Of a stretch of 64,000 bases of DNA, positions 36,086 to 44,852 are shown in pieces. Location of the stretch: the NCBI RefSeq assembly GCF_900142135.1, contig NZ_FQZU01000020.1:1-64000 (forward strand), read 5' to 3'. A model generated the notes under the pieces. That model had not been told where the DNA came from and made no database searches. It saw only the letters and a program-made list of their open reading frames with translations. The stretch is from Desulfatibacillum alkenivorans DSM 16219 (GTDB lineage Bacteria > Desulfobacterota > Desulfobacteria > Desulfobacterales > Desulfatibacillaceae). The stretch's first letter is position 1. Every line of letters starts with the position of its first letter. The translations under genes and the position numbers were made by a program.

Positions 36086-38260
36086 ATGCGTATGAAAAAT
36101 TCCTTAAAGAGCTTAATTTTATTGGTTTTATTACTAATTGCGGTTTCTTCTACAGGGTTATGTTCGGCGAACGCCGCAGCTCCGGGAAGCAATCTCGTAT
36201 TGATTTTTGACGCTTCGGGCAGCATGTGGGGGCAAATTGACGGCGAGGCGAAAATCACCATCGCCAAAGAAGTCATGGAAGGCATAATCAAGGATTTGCC
36301 GGATGATATTAATGTAGGGCTTACGGTCTACGGCCACCGCCGCAAGGGGGACTGCGATGACCTGGAGACCATCATCCCGCTTGGCCCCATAAACAAACAG
36401 GCCTTTATTGAAAAGATCAAGGCCATCAATCCCAAGGGCAAAACGCCCATGCTGCGGTCCATCCGCCTGACCGCGGAATCCATCAAGCATCTGGAAGACG
36501 AGACGACCATCCTGCTTGTTTCCGACGGCAAGGAAACCTGCGATCCCGAACCCTGCGCCTTTGTGGCGGAACTGAAAGCCTTGGGCATTAACTTTGTCAT
36601 GCATGTGGTGGGCTTTGACGTGGGAGGCGAAACCGAGGAGGAGCTGAAGTGCATGGCCGATGCAGGGGAAGGGGAGTATTTTCCGGCTTCCAATGCTGAC
36701 AAGCTCAAAGAGGCCCTGACCACGGTCATTGAAAAGACCGTGGAAAAAAACCTCAAAGTTTCCGCCTTGCTCAACGGAAAGCCGCTGGCTGTGCAAGTGG
36801 TGATTCTCAATCCGCAGAATGGCGAGGAAGTTAAGATAGGCCAGTCCACGGAAAAGCGCCCGGCGAGTTTTGGGCTGCCGCCCGGAATGTACGACGTCAA
36901 AGTCATTGATGCATGGGTTCAGGACTCCCACCCACACAAGATGTTCAAGGCCGTGGAGGTCACGAAAAATGACGTCACGGAAATCACGGCGAAATTCGGC
37001 GCCGGCAGGCTGGAGATTTCCCCCATCAAGGAGGGCAAGCTGTTTAGCGCCGCCGTGGAGGTTAAAAATTCCAACGGCCGGGAATTCCGCGATAACAGCA
37101 CGGAGACAAGAACGGCCTCTTTCGACCTGGAAGAAGGCGCCTACACGGTCACGGTAAGGGACGCATGGGGAAGCGACGCCGTTATTGACCTGGGCGAAGT
37201 CGCGATCCTCCCGGGCCAGACGGTCAAAAAGGAAGCGGTCTTCCAGTCCGGCTTCCTGCAAGTTTTCCCAATGAAGCAGGGCAAACTGTTTAGCGCGGCT
37301 GTGGTCATCAAGACTCCGCAAGGGGAAGAAAAAAGCGACAACAGCACGGAAAGCAGGCCCGCCAAGTTTGAACAACTTCCCGGAAAATATTCCGTCAAAG
37401 TGCGGGACGCATGGGGATCCGACGCCGTTATTGACCTGGGCGAGATCGAAATTCTCGACGGCCGGACAACCAAAAAAGAGGTTTCCTTTGAATCCGGCAT
37501 TCTTGAAGTCTCCCCCATTAGAAACGGCAAGCTCTTTTACGCCGCCGTGGAGTTGACAAAGCCTGACGGAGAAGTCGTCCGGGATGACAGTACGGAAAAC
37601 GCGCCGTCCCAGTTTGAAGTCATGCCGGGATTCTATTCCGTGGAAATACGGGACGATTGGGGCGACAAATCCAAAAGAACCTTCAAGGTGGAAATCAAGG
37701 CCGATGAAACCATACGCAAGACCGTGGATTTTGACGCGCCCCAGGCCCAGAGCATGGCGCAACCGCAGGCGGCGGCGGATCAATTGAAGCAATCCGGCGT
37801 TGTTCCCCAGGAATCGCCCGCCCAGGCCGTGGACCAGCCAAACACAACCTTTACCGGGGCTGGAGTCCCGCCTGACGTAAAGACGGGCGTGCAGTCCGGA
37901 ACGCAGGTGGGCGCCCGGATCGACGAAGACATGATCGGCGCTCACGTCGCGGGCGAGGATGAGGAAGATCCCCCTCTTGCGAAGATGCCTTACAATCGGG
38001 ATGAATGGACCCTGGGCCGCGTCTACCCCCTGCAGGCCAGGCGCAACTCCGACACCCTGAATCGCCGCCTCAATTCTTGCGAAGAGCAGGCCGGAAAGCA
38101 AAATCGCCCGGACCTCCTGCCCCGAATCCAGGCGGCGCGGAGCCAGGTGGAGGCCCTGAACAAACTGCTGAAAAAAAAGGCGTCCAAGGAAGCCATCCAG
38201 GAGGCCCTTTATAACCTGGCTGAGGAAGTCATGGATATCCACAATGCCCTGGCCATCTAA
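36086..38260 (+). CDS. secreted VWA-domain protein with four internal repeats
   Basis: A 724-residue exported protein. I choose ATG 36086, with GGAAAGG upstream. A signal peptide (LKSLILLVLLLIAVSSTG) is followed by a von Willebrand factor A domain (VLIFDASGSMWG near residue 40 is the metal site, plus TTILLVSDGKETCDP). Then four repeats of about 84 residues follow; each has a GKLFSAAV- or GKPLAVQV-like opening, a STE-type turn, a GxYxVxVRDAW segment and a GxxxxxxF ending (about residues 230-560). The C-terminal 160 residues hold a Pro/Gln/Ala-rich linker and a helical tail. The protein should sit in the periplasm or outside. No partner gene is evident. Confidence 0.8.
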   Translation: MRMKNSLKSLILLVLLLIAVSSTGLCSANAAAPGSNLVLIFDASGSMWGQIDGEAKITIAKEVMEGIIKDLPDDINVGLTVYGHRRKGDCDDLETIIPLGPINKQAFIEKIKAINPKGKTPMLRSIRLTAESIKHLEDETTILLVSDGKETCDPEPCAFVAELKALGINFVMHVVGFDVGGETEEELKCMADAGEGEYFPASNADKLKEALTTVIEKTVEKNLKVSALLNGKPLAVQVVILNPQNGEEVKIGQSTEKRPASFGLPPGMYDVKVIDAWVQDSHPHKMFKAVEVTKNDVTEITAKFGAGRLEISPIKEGKLFSAAVEVKNSNGREFRDNSTETRTASFDLEEGAYTVTVRDAWGSDAVIDLGEVAILPGQTVKKEAVFQSGFLQVFPMKQGKLFSAAVVIKTPQGEEKSDNSTESRPAKFEQLPGKYSVKVRDAWGSDAVIDLGEIEILDGRTTKKEVSFESGILEVSPIRNGKLFYAAVELTKPDGEVVRDDSTENAPSQFEVMPGFYSVEIRDDWGDKSKRTFKVEIKADETIRKTVDFDAPQAQSMAQPQAAADQLKQSGVVPQESPAQAVDQPNTTFTGAGVPPDVKTGVQSGTQVGARIDEDMIGAHVAGEDEEDPPLAKMPYNRDEWTLGRVYPLQARRNSDTLNRRLNSCEEQAGKQNRPDLLPRIQAARSQVEALNKLLKKKASKEAIQEALYNLAEEVMDIHNALAI

Positions 38261-38279
38261 GAACCTGTAATAATTTTAA

Positions 38280-38311
38280 TCCCCGGGCGGCCATGCCGTC
38301 CGGGGATTCTT
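38280..38311. terminator. stem-loop between convergent genes
   Basis: TCCCCGGGCGGC pairs with GCCGTCCGGGGA (12 pairs, one G-U) with loop CAT, followed by TTCTT. It lies between the VWA gene and the convergent SDR gene. Confidence 0.7.
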
Positions 38312-38337
38312 ATGCAGCAATAAAAACGTATCTATCC

Positions 38338-39114
38338 TCACAGAGAGCTGCCGCCGTCAATGGGGACGATCTGGCCGGTCATATAGGCCCCGGCCCTGCT
38401 GCAAAGCATGACGGCTACCCCGGCGATGTCCTCGGCGCTTCCCCAGCGGTGGAGCGGAATTTCCTTGCACTCGGCCGCGTAGGCCGCTTGGTCCTTGCTG
38501 ACGTATTCGGTCATTTTGGAGAAAAACCGGCCCGGCGCAATGGCGTTGACCCGGATGTGGTCGTCCGCCAGATCCTTGGCCAGGTTCCGCGTCAATTGGT
38601 GGATGGCGGCCTTACTCGGCCCGTAGCTGTAGCTGGAAAGGCTGGCGCCCACAATCCCGGCGATGGAGCCGATATTGACGACGCTGGCGGTGTTTTCCGG
38701 GCTTTTTCCCTTTCTGAGCATGTTCAAAAAAGCCTGGGTCATGAAAAAAGGCGATTTGACGTTCAGGTCCATCACCTTGTCCCACCCTTTTTCCGGAAAG
38801 GCGTCAATGGGAGCGCCCCAGGCCGCGCCGGCATTATTGACCAGCACGTCCAGGCTGTCTTCTTTTTCGGATATCCGGGCGGCCAGAGCCTGGATGCCTT
38901 CCAGCCCGCCCACGTCTCCGGGGATGGCGATGCACTCGCCGAATTTGGAGAGTTCCTCCGCCGCCTCCAGGCAGGCAGGCGCTTTTCTGGCCGTAATATA
39001 CACGCGGGCGGCCCCGGCTTCCAAAAATCCCTGAGCCATGTAATAGCCGAGCCCCCTGGACCCGCCGGTGACCAGACAGACCTTGCCTTTCATGGAAAAC
39101 AACGTATCAATCAT
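38338..39114 (-). CDS. short-chain dehydrogenase/reductase
   Basis: A 258-residue NAD(P)-dependent SDR. The cofactor motif TGGSRGLGYYMAQGF is near residue 17, the catalytic Ser/Tyr/Lys in SLSSYSYGPSKAAIH near 158, and VNNAGAAWG near 91. The start is ATG 39114. No clear pathway partner; the neighbour upstream is a stretch of repeats. Oxidation of an alcohol or reduction of a ketone is the likely chemistry. Confidence 0.88.
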   Translation of the reverse strand: MIDTLFSMKGKVCLVTGGSRGLGYYMAQGFLEAGAARVYITARKAPACLEAAEELSKFGECIAIPGDVGGLEGIQALAARISEKEDSLDVLVNNAGAAWGAPIDAFPEKGWDKVMDLNVKSPFFMTQAFLNMLRKGKSPENTASVVNIGSIAGIVGASLSSYSYGPSKAAIHQLTRNLAKDLADDHIRVNAIAPGRFFSKMTEYVSKDQAAYAAECKEIPLHRWGSAEDIAGVAVMLCSRAGAYMTGQIVPIDGGSSL

Positions 39115-39447
39115 TTTTTCCCTCCTATTTTTTTAACCGCAGAAGAACCGGGCTGCATTGTCCTATTCCTCCAATCGTCGCCCCAAGACTCGCCCTCTTT
39201 ACACGATCGTAAAAATTAATTCTGTCCTGTTTGAATATCCCTGTCAAGGGCAAGTTCGAATAAACATGGGGTCAAATCTACGTTTGACGTTTGAGGATTT
39301 GCTAAACAATACAGGTCAGGGCTTGCTCTGCGTTTTTTTTGAGGAGGGGCGGCGCCGGCGCGGCGTCAGTATGAGTTGCCATGGAATTACCACTCCAGGT
39401 CGGCCCCAGCATGCAATGCCGAGGGCCGATAGGCCGATAAGGCCTCC
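39115..39447. other. gene-free stretch with two dispersed repeats
   Basis: This 333-bp region has no supported gene. It contains a single arm of the 28-bp REP-like element (39268-39295) and the second copy of the repeat seen at 8217-8270 (39397-39448). The promoter of the SDR gene should lie in its left part. Confidence 0.6.
39268..39295 (+). repeat. single arm of the 28-bp REP-like element
   Basis: It matches 15210-15237 in 27 of 28 positions (the words GGGGTCAA.TCTACG and GTTTGACGTTTGAG). The opposite arm is absent here, so this is a solo or decayed copy. Confidence 0.8.
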
Positions 39448-39448
39448 C
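39397..39448 (+). repeat. dispersed repeat, copy 2
   Basis: Matches 8217-8270 in word order, with CATGCAATGCC conserved in full. It ends at the stop codon of the phosphatase gene. Confidence 0.6.
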
Positions 39449-41376
39449 TACTCCGGCGTGTATCGGAGGGCCAGCATGGTGATGTCGTCGGCCTGGGGGG
39501 CGGTGTCCGCGAATGAATGCACCTCTTGCATGATATGCTTGACAAGATCGCCCACCTTCATGCGGCCGTGCTCTTTGAGAACGGCTTCCAAACGCTCTTC
39601 GGAGAACAGGTCGTTCTGGGGGTCCATGGCTTCGGTGACGCCGTCGGTGTACAGGAAAAGCATGTCTCCCCGGCTGAGCGTAACCTTGGCCGCGGAGTAC
39701 TGGGCCTCCTCCCGGATGCCCAGGGCCATGCCTTTGGTGGACGGCATCATTTCCAGGTCGCCGTTGGCGCGGACGATGTAGGGCGGATTGTGTCCTGCAA
39801 TGACGTAATCCAGGTCTCCGGTCTTCACGTTGAAAATTCCGAAGAACATGGTCACGAACATGAAGGAGGGGTTTTCCTGGGCCAGGTCGTGGTTCACCCA
39901 GGCAATCACTTCGCCGGCGGTAAGATTTTGGGTGGCCCGGGTTTTGATGAGGGTCTGGGTGATGGTCATGAAGAGCGCTGCGGGCACGCCCTTGCCGGAC
40001 ACGTCTCCCAGGGTGACGCACAGGCGCTCCTCGTCGATGAAAAAGAAATCGTACAAGTCGCCGCCCACTTCCTTGGCGGGCTCCACATCGGCGTAGAGGG
40101 CGAAGTCGTCCCGCTCCGGGAAGGGCGGAAAGACCTTGGGCAGGATGCCCATTTGGATATCCCTTGCGATCTGAAGTTCGCTTTCGATTCTTTCCTTGGC
40201 GGCGGTAAGGTCCGTGAGGTCCCGGATGTAATCCTTGAGGGAGGTTTTCATGTTATCCAGGGAGTGGGCCAGACTGGCCACCTCGTCCCGGGATTTGACT
40301 TCGGGCATTTCCGCGTCCAGGTTTCCGGTGGCCACGTCCTCGGCCACTCTGGTCAAGGCCCTGAGGGGGCGCGTAATGGTTCCTGAAATGGCGGCGATGA
40401 TAAACATGACCAGAATGAAGCCTGCCGCGCCCAGGCCTATGACGATTTTATTCAGGCGGAACACGTCGGCCATGAGCTCTTCTTTGGGAAACATGACCCC
40501 CAGGGACCATTCATTGGAAGACAAGGGATTGTATACCATCCAGCAGGGTTGGCCTGAAAATTCGCAGTCCAGGGACACGAACCCGGTCTCGCCTGCAATC
40601 ATGCGCCGGCCGATCTCGCGCAGCCGCGCATCGTCTTTGGCCTCGGCCAGGCTGAATATGGTTTCGTTCATGATCAGGCGAGAGTTCGGATGCGTGACAA
40701 AGGTTCCGTTTTTAGTGATGAGAAAGCCGTATCCGGTCTCTCCGATTTGAATTGCCTGGACGATTTCCTGGAGCCAGGCCAGGGAGATGTCCGCCGTGGT
40801 AATGCCCCATAATTTCTTTTCAGGGGCGTTCAGGTCGTAAAAGGGAACCGAGTAGGTGGACATGAGGATATTTCCGGCCCCCTCATCAAAGTAGGGCTCG
40901 CTCCACACCGGCTCGTCCAGTTCTTTGGGAATCTGGTACCAATCTTCATAGATGTAGTCATAGGGGATGTATGTGAACTCGACTTTGTCGTCCCTGCCCT
41001 TGAAGTAATAAGGGGCGAAGTACCGAATGTTCGTACTGTACTCCCAGGGTTCGAAAGCCACGGTAGCGCCGTAGATTTCCGGGCTGCGCTTGATGGTTTC
41101 CTGAATCAGGCCCGTAAAAGCTCCGCTTTGGGGACGAAACTGCTCCATGGCGACGGCTATGTTTTCCGGGGTTTTTTCCACGGAAAGCAAAACGGCGTCA
41201 ATATCCTCGGAGGTGGCACGGGCCAAATCAAAAGCGCTTTGCTCGATTTTCGCGATGAGCATGTCCCGCGTGAACAAATACGTGTAGGTGAATATGACCG
41301 CGAAAATCAGGGTCACACTCGTCAGAATCCACAAATTGAGTTTAAAGGCAATGCCCCTATTGGTGACTTTCATCAT
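39448..41376 (-). CDS. Cache-HAMP-SpoIIE (PP2C-type) sensor phosphatase
   Basis: A membrane sensor of about 642 residues. ATG 41376 (MMKVTNRG) is preferred; ATG 41397 is possible. One membrane segment (ILTSVTLIFAVIFTYTYLF) is followed by a periplasmic Cache domain of about 260 residues, a second membrane segment (IVIGLGAAGFILVMFIIAAI) and HAMP. The C-terminal SpoIIE/RsbU-type PP2C domain shows KEVGGDLYDFFFID, GDVSGKGVPAALFM, TDGVTEAMDP and QADDITMLAL, with the metal-binding aspartates present. It would dephosphorylate an anti-sigma-factor antagonist in response to the ligand. Its start overlaps the end of the upstream binding-protein gene, so the pair is co-translated. No anti-sigma gene is nearby. 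Confidence 0.85.
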   Translation of the reverse strand: MMKVTNRGIAFKLNLWILTSVTLIFAVIFTYTYLFTRDMLIAKIEQSAFDLARATSEDIDAVLLSVEKTPENIAVAMEQFRPQSGAFTGLIQETIKRSPEIYGATVAFEPWEYSTNIRYFAPYYFKGRDDKVEFTYIPYDYIYEDWYQIPKELDEPVWSEPYFDEGAGNILMSTYSVPFYDLNAPEKKLWGITTADISLAWLQEIVQAIQIGETGYGFLITKNGTFVTHPNSRLIMNETIFSLAEAKDDARLREIGRRMIAGETGFVSLDCEFSGQPCWMVYNPLSSNEWSLGVMFPKEELMADVFRLNKIVIGLGAAGFILVMFIIAAISGTITRPLRALTRVAEDVATGNLDAEMPEVKSRDEVASLAHSLDNMKTSLKDYIRDLTDLTAAKERIESELQIARDIQMGILPKVFPPFPERDDFALYADVEPAKEVGGDLYDFFFIDEERLCVTLGDVSGKGVPAALFMTITQTLIKTRATQNLTAGEVIAWVNHDLAQENPSFMFVTMFFGIFNVKTGDLDYVIAGHNPPYIVRANGDLEMMPSTKGMALGIREEAQYSAAKVTLSRGDMLFLYTDGVTEAMDPQNDLFSEERLEAVLKEHGRMKVGDLVKHIMQEVHSFADTAPQADDITMLALRYTPE

Positions 41377-42340
41377 AACACTTCCGGTAAAAGGCATTAT
41401 ACTCCGGGATGGAGTTTATCAGGCCGAAATCCTTTAAGGAATACGCCACCCTGGCAAAGTCGTCGTATTTCAGGGCGCCGGATATGCCCCCCCCGCTTAG
41501 GGGATGCATGAGGTCCTTCATCCGATCCAGCATCCACCTTTGATGGACCCGGGTGGCGGGAATGTGCTCATCCTCCAGGTTGGCCATGACCAAGTCTATG
41601 GTTTCCTCGGGATGGGCGAAGGCGTATTCCCAGCCTTCAATGGAGGCGGCCACGAACGCCTTGCACAGGTCCGGATCCTGGTTAAAGGTGTCTTCCAGGA
41701 CGTAAATGCCGTCTTCGGGAAAATTCAGGCCGTGGTCGTAAAAAAAGAAGGTGACCAGTTCGTCGGGATTCAGGCCGGCGTTCAAGATGGTATGGTATTC
41801 GTTATACCACATGGCCGAGGCCACATCCACGCCCCCCCTCAAGAACAGATTGACGGAATAGGACTGGCGAATCGTTGTCACGTCCAGGCCGTATTTTTCG
41901 ATAAAGGCCGAAGGCTGAATCTGAAAAACCGGCTCCCAAAGCCCGATCTTTTTTCCGTTCATGTCCTGGGGGGAAATGATGCCGCTGCTCTTTTTGGCCA
42001 CCAGCATGAGCGCGCTGCGGCGAACCATCTGGGCGATGTTCACCACGGGCACGGCGTGGTCCCGCATTTGTATTCCCGAGGCCAGCCACAAGGTGGCGAA
42101 TTCCGCCTGTCCCGAAGCCAGATACTCGGAAGACTGCCTTAACGGCCCCCCGGCGATAATCGTCAGGTCAATGCCCCTTTTTTTATAAGAGCCCTTTTTC
42201 AGGCCCATATAATATCCGGCGAATTGAGCCTGCGGAACCCACTGGGGAATGAGCCGAACCTCTTTGGCGAGCACGGCGGGAGCCGCAAAGGCTCCCGCAC
42301 ACGCCATAATAGCCAAAGCCAGGATCACAAACCCCGGCAT
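41357..42340 (-). CDS. periplasmic substrate-binding protein (NMT1/THI5-like)
   Basis: A 327-residue exported binding protein. I choose the ATG at 42340 (MPGFVILALAIMACAGAFA...), which gives a signal peptide; the upstream ATG overlaps the previous gene. Sequence marks include PQWVPQAQFAGYYMGLKKG, a stretch GKKIGLWEPVF, and LRGGVDVASAMWYNEY, as in pyrimidine precursor-binding NMT1/THI5-like proteins. No permease or ATPase gene lies beside it. It is sandwiched between a rubredoxin-DUF2231 gene and a sensor phosphatase, so it may pass its ligand signal to the phosphatase. Confidence 0.8.
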   Translation of the reverse strand: MPGFVILALAIMACAGAFAAPAVLAKEVRLIPQWVPQAQFAGYYMGLKKGSYKKRGIDLTIIAGGPLRQSSEYLASGQAEFATLWLASGIQMRDHAVPVVNIAQMVRRSALMLVAKKSSGIISPQDMNGKKIGLWEPVFQIQPSAFIEKYGLDVTTIRQSYSVNLFLRGGVDVASAMWYNEYHTILNAGLNPDELVTFFFYDHGLNFPEDGIYVLEDTFNQDPDLCKAFVAASIEGWEYAFAHPEETIDLVMANLEDEHIPATRVHQRWMLDRMKDLMHPLSGGGISGALKYDDFARVAYSLKDFGLINSIPEYNAFYRKCYDESHQ

Positions 42341-42350
42341 TCTTAATCGC

Positions 42351-43385
42351 CTATTTGTTGAAAACCAGCTTGCCGCCCTGGAATCCGGCATATCCTGCAG
42401 CCCCCACCATTATGAAATTAAGAAGCGCAAAGAAAAAACGGCCGGAGGCGCCAGGCATGAGAATGTCAGGCTGGAACAGTCTCCAGACCACTACAATGAA
42501 AGCGATGGCCGCTACGATCAGGCCGCACACTATTTTCGAATTAAACACCGACGTGCTGGCCCCGTTGTACACCCTCTGCCAATCCACATACCCGGTGAAA
42601 AGCACCCAGGGCATGGCCAGAAGCACGGCGACCATGTTGTAAAAATAGGCCTGACCCAGGGATTGGGAGTGGAACAGCATGGACAGCACCATGAAAATTA
42701 CGGCGATGGGAACCAGACCGTTGGGAATATGCACGGCAATGGGGTGAGCGTGGTGCCGGGTCAGCAGGGACAGCCATGCATCGTATTTTTCAATAAAGGA
42801 CAAAGGCTCGGGCTCCGGAGTCGAGGCGCCGCCCGCGGGCTCCTCCACCTTATAGGTTTCCTTAGCCTCTTCCGCCGGCTTGTCTTCCGCTGCGGGAGCG
42901 GCTTTTTTCTTCCTGGAAGGGATTTCGTCTCCGTCCTTGAATTCCACGAACTTGCTCTTGTCCGCGCCGCAAACCGGGCAGATTTCAGGCGGCTCAGGGC
43001 CTTCATGGATATAATTGCAAACCGTGCAGCGCCATTTTTTAACCGGCGCCTCTTCCGCAGGAGCCTCCAGGGCGGCTTCCTCCGCCTTGGGAGCTTCCTC
43101 CTCCGGGGCGGGTTCTATAGAGGCCTCTTCTTCCTTAGCCTCTTCGACGGCCGCTTCTTCAGCCGCAGGTTCTTCCACCATAGCTTCTTCAGGTTCAGCT
43201 TCTTCATCGGGTTCAGCCTCAGCAGGCGCTTCCTCTGCTTCTTGAACGGGAGCTTCTTCAGCCGGGGCATCCTCTTCGATCACTTCCTCAAATTGGCTGG
43301 CGTCTGCGCCGCAAACCGGGCATTTCTCAGGCGGTTCATCGCCTTCATGGATGTATCCGCAAACCAGGCATTTCCACTTTTTCAT
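42351..43385 (-). CDS. double rubredoxin-type protein fused to a DUF2231 membrane domain
   Basis: A 344-residue fusion. Residues 1-30 form a rubredoxin-type iron site (CLVCGY, later CPVCGAD). A Glu/Ala-rich linker of about 80 residues follows, then a second rubredoxin-type site near 115-150 ([10 protein letters not shown], then CPVCGAD). After another charged linker, the last 135 residues form four membrane segments of the DUF2231 type, beginning [18 protein letters not shown]. The rubredoxin domains would face the cytoplasm and accept electrons; the conserved histidines of the membrane domain might bind heme. It heads the cluster with the binding protein and the phosphatase. Confidence 0.8.
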   Translation of the reverse strand: MKKWKCLVCGYIHEGDEPPEKCPVCGADASQFEEVIEEDAPAEEAPVQEAEEAPAEAEPDEEAEPEEAMVEEPAAEEAAVEEAKEEEASIEPAPEEEAPKAEEAALEAPAEEAPVKKWRCTVCNYIHEGPEPPEICPVCGADKSKFVEFKDGDEIPSRKKKAAPAAEDKPAEEAKETYKVEEPAGGASTPEPEPLSFIEKYDAWLSLLTRHHAHPIAVHIPNGLVPIAVIFMVLSMLFHSQSLGQAYFYNMVAVLLAMPWVLFTGYVDWQRVYNGASTSVFNSKIVCGLIVAAIAFIVVVWRLFQPDILMPGASGRFFFALLNFIMVGAAGYAGFQGGKLVFNK

Positions 43386-43425
43386 TCAGGTCCTCCACGG
43401 GTTGTTAACGTATTTTTTTGTTTAA

Positions 43426-44376
43426 TTACCTATTTGAAAGAGCTTGCTTGGCGGCTTCAAACTCCGCAACAAGCCTCTTGACCAATTCCGCCACGGGAAC
43501 CACGTCCTTGACCATCCCCGAAGACTGACCGGCCTGAAACGCGCCTTCGGCCAAATCCCCGTCCACGGCTGCGGCCCGGTTTCTGTTAAATTCGTTTCCG
43601 ATAACCTTAAGCAGGCCCTCCTTGTCGGCGCCCTGCTTTTCCGCGTCTTCGATCCGTTGGGCGAAATCATTGCGGATCACCCGCAAAAGCGAGAGCTTGC
43701 GCCCGATAATGCATGTGCCGGTGTCAGGCGTGTCCACGATGAGATCTTTATATTTGGCGTGGGCGTTGCACTCGGCGGTGGCGATGAAGCGGGTGCCCAG
43801 TTGGGCGCCGTCCGCGCCCAATGCCATGACCGCGGCGATTCCCCTGCCGTCGGCTATGCCGCCCGCGGCGACCACGGGTATGTTGACGGCGTCGGCCACC
43901 TGGGGAGTGAGGGCCAGGGTGGTGGTTTCGTAAGGGCTGTTATGGCCTCCCGCCTCGTAGCCTTCGCATACGATGGCGTCCACCCCCGTCTCCTGGGCCT
44001 TGACGGCGCCGCGCACCGAAGGAACCACATGAATGAGCAAGGTGTCGTCCCGCTTCAGGACGGGTACGATCTTTGCCGGGTTGCCGGCCGAGGTGATGAG
44101 AATTTTCACGCCCATGTCCAGGGCGATTTGACCGATTTCCACGGCGTCGGGCCGCAGCATGGGAATGTTCACGGCAAAGGGCTTATCCGTGTTTTCCTGC
44201 ATTTGGGTTATGTTTTCCTTAACCTCATCCAAAGACATGGACCCGCTGCCCAAAGTCCCAAGGATGCCCGCGTTGGAACAGGCCGCCGCCAATTGCCAGT
44301 GGGAAACCCAAACCATGCCGCCCTGAATTATTGGATATTCAATTCCCAGGAGTTCGCCAAGACGTCCCCGTTGCAT
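43426..44376 (-). CDS. nitronate monooxygenase / enoyl-ACP reductase II-like flavoprotein
   Basis: A 316-residue FMN-dependent TIM-barrel protein. GIEYPIIQGGMVWVS opens the protein; EGYEAGGHNSPYE near residue 140, VVAAGGIADGRG near 165 and ADGAQLGTRFIA near 185 are flavin-binding signatures. The family includes nitronate monooxygenases and FabK. In an anaerobe a reductase role is more plausible. AAGGAG precedes ATG 44376. It lies 41 bp upstream of the rubredoxin gene on the same strand, and could be co-transcribed. Confidence 0.85.
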   Translation of the reverse strand: MQRGRLGELLGIEYPIIQGGMVWVSHWQLAAACSNAGILGTLGSGSMSLDEVKENITQMQENTDKPFAVNIPMLRPDAVEIGQIALDMGVKILITSAGNPAKIVPVLKRDDTLLIHVVPSVRGAVKAQETGVDAIVCEGYEAGGHNSPYETTTLALTPQVADAVNIPVVAAGGIADGRGIAAVMALGADGAQLGTRFIATAECNAHAKYKDLIVDTPDTGTCIIGRKLSLLRVIRNDFAQRIEDAEKQGADKEGLLKVIGNEFNRNRAAAVDGDLAEGAFQAGQSSGMVKDVVPVAELVKRLVAEFEAAKQALSNR

Positions 44377-44852
44377 TGCATTCTCCTTTTGTCATGCGTA
44401 AGTGATAGAGCGGATCGGCTGCTCCAAAATTGATGAAGCGCCGCCGAACAAGCCGGTATGTATATATCATGCGGAATCATTATACAGAGGACGGGGGGAC
44501 ATGTCCACCTCAGCGAAAAAACAGGGCAAAGTCTTGGGGATGACCAGCTTTCCCCTGAAAAAGCGAGAACGCCTCTAAATGGCCGCGGATCGGGGCTTTC
44601 AGAGGCCTTTCGGATGTCGCCTATACCTTATGAAACTGAAATATCCTTATGGTTGATCGGGTAGTCTCGAATCTTTATTTGCGGCAAATACTGGATTTAT
44701 GCTATTTTTTATCAGTATTTGCCTGACTGGCGTTAATTATTGCTTTCGGCCCCGGCCCGGATTCCCATGCCGTCATGGTAAAGTCGCCGCTCGAGCAGAG
44801 CCTGCGCATTAGTTCACAAGCAAACCGCCCTACAAAGAAGGAAAGTCACACA
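44377..44852. other. intergenic region with an 11-bp inverted repeat
   Basis: 476 bp between divergent genes. Apart from the inverted repeat listed separately and the ribosome site AAGGAAAG of the RCC1 gene, I see no gene or RNA. The region must contain promoters for both neighbours. Confidence 0.5.
44683..44723. promoter_or_regulatory. 11-bp perfect inverted repeat upstream of the RCC1 gene
   Basis: GGCAAATACTG (44683-44693) and CAGTATTTGCC (44713-44723) are perfect inverse arms separated by 19 bp. It lies 130 bp before the RCC1-repeat gene and could be an operator or a transcript stem-loop. The regulator is unknown. Confidence 0.6.

Noticed and set aside
39158-39781. open frame over the repeats and phosphatase gene end
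   Set aside because: It overlaps the phosphatase gene in antisense and its early part comes from repeats.
44458-44664. small open frame before the RCC1 gene
   Set aside because: No motif, no ribosome site and no conservation sign in the sequence itself.
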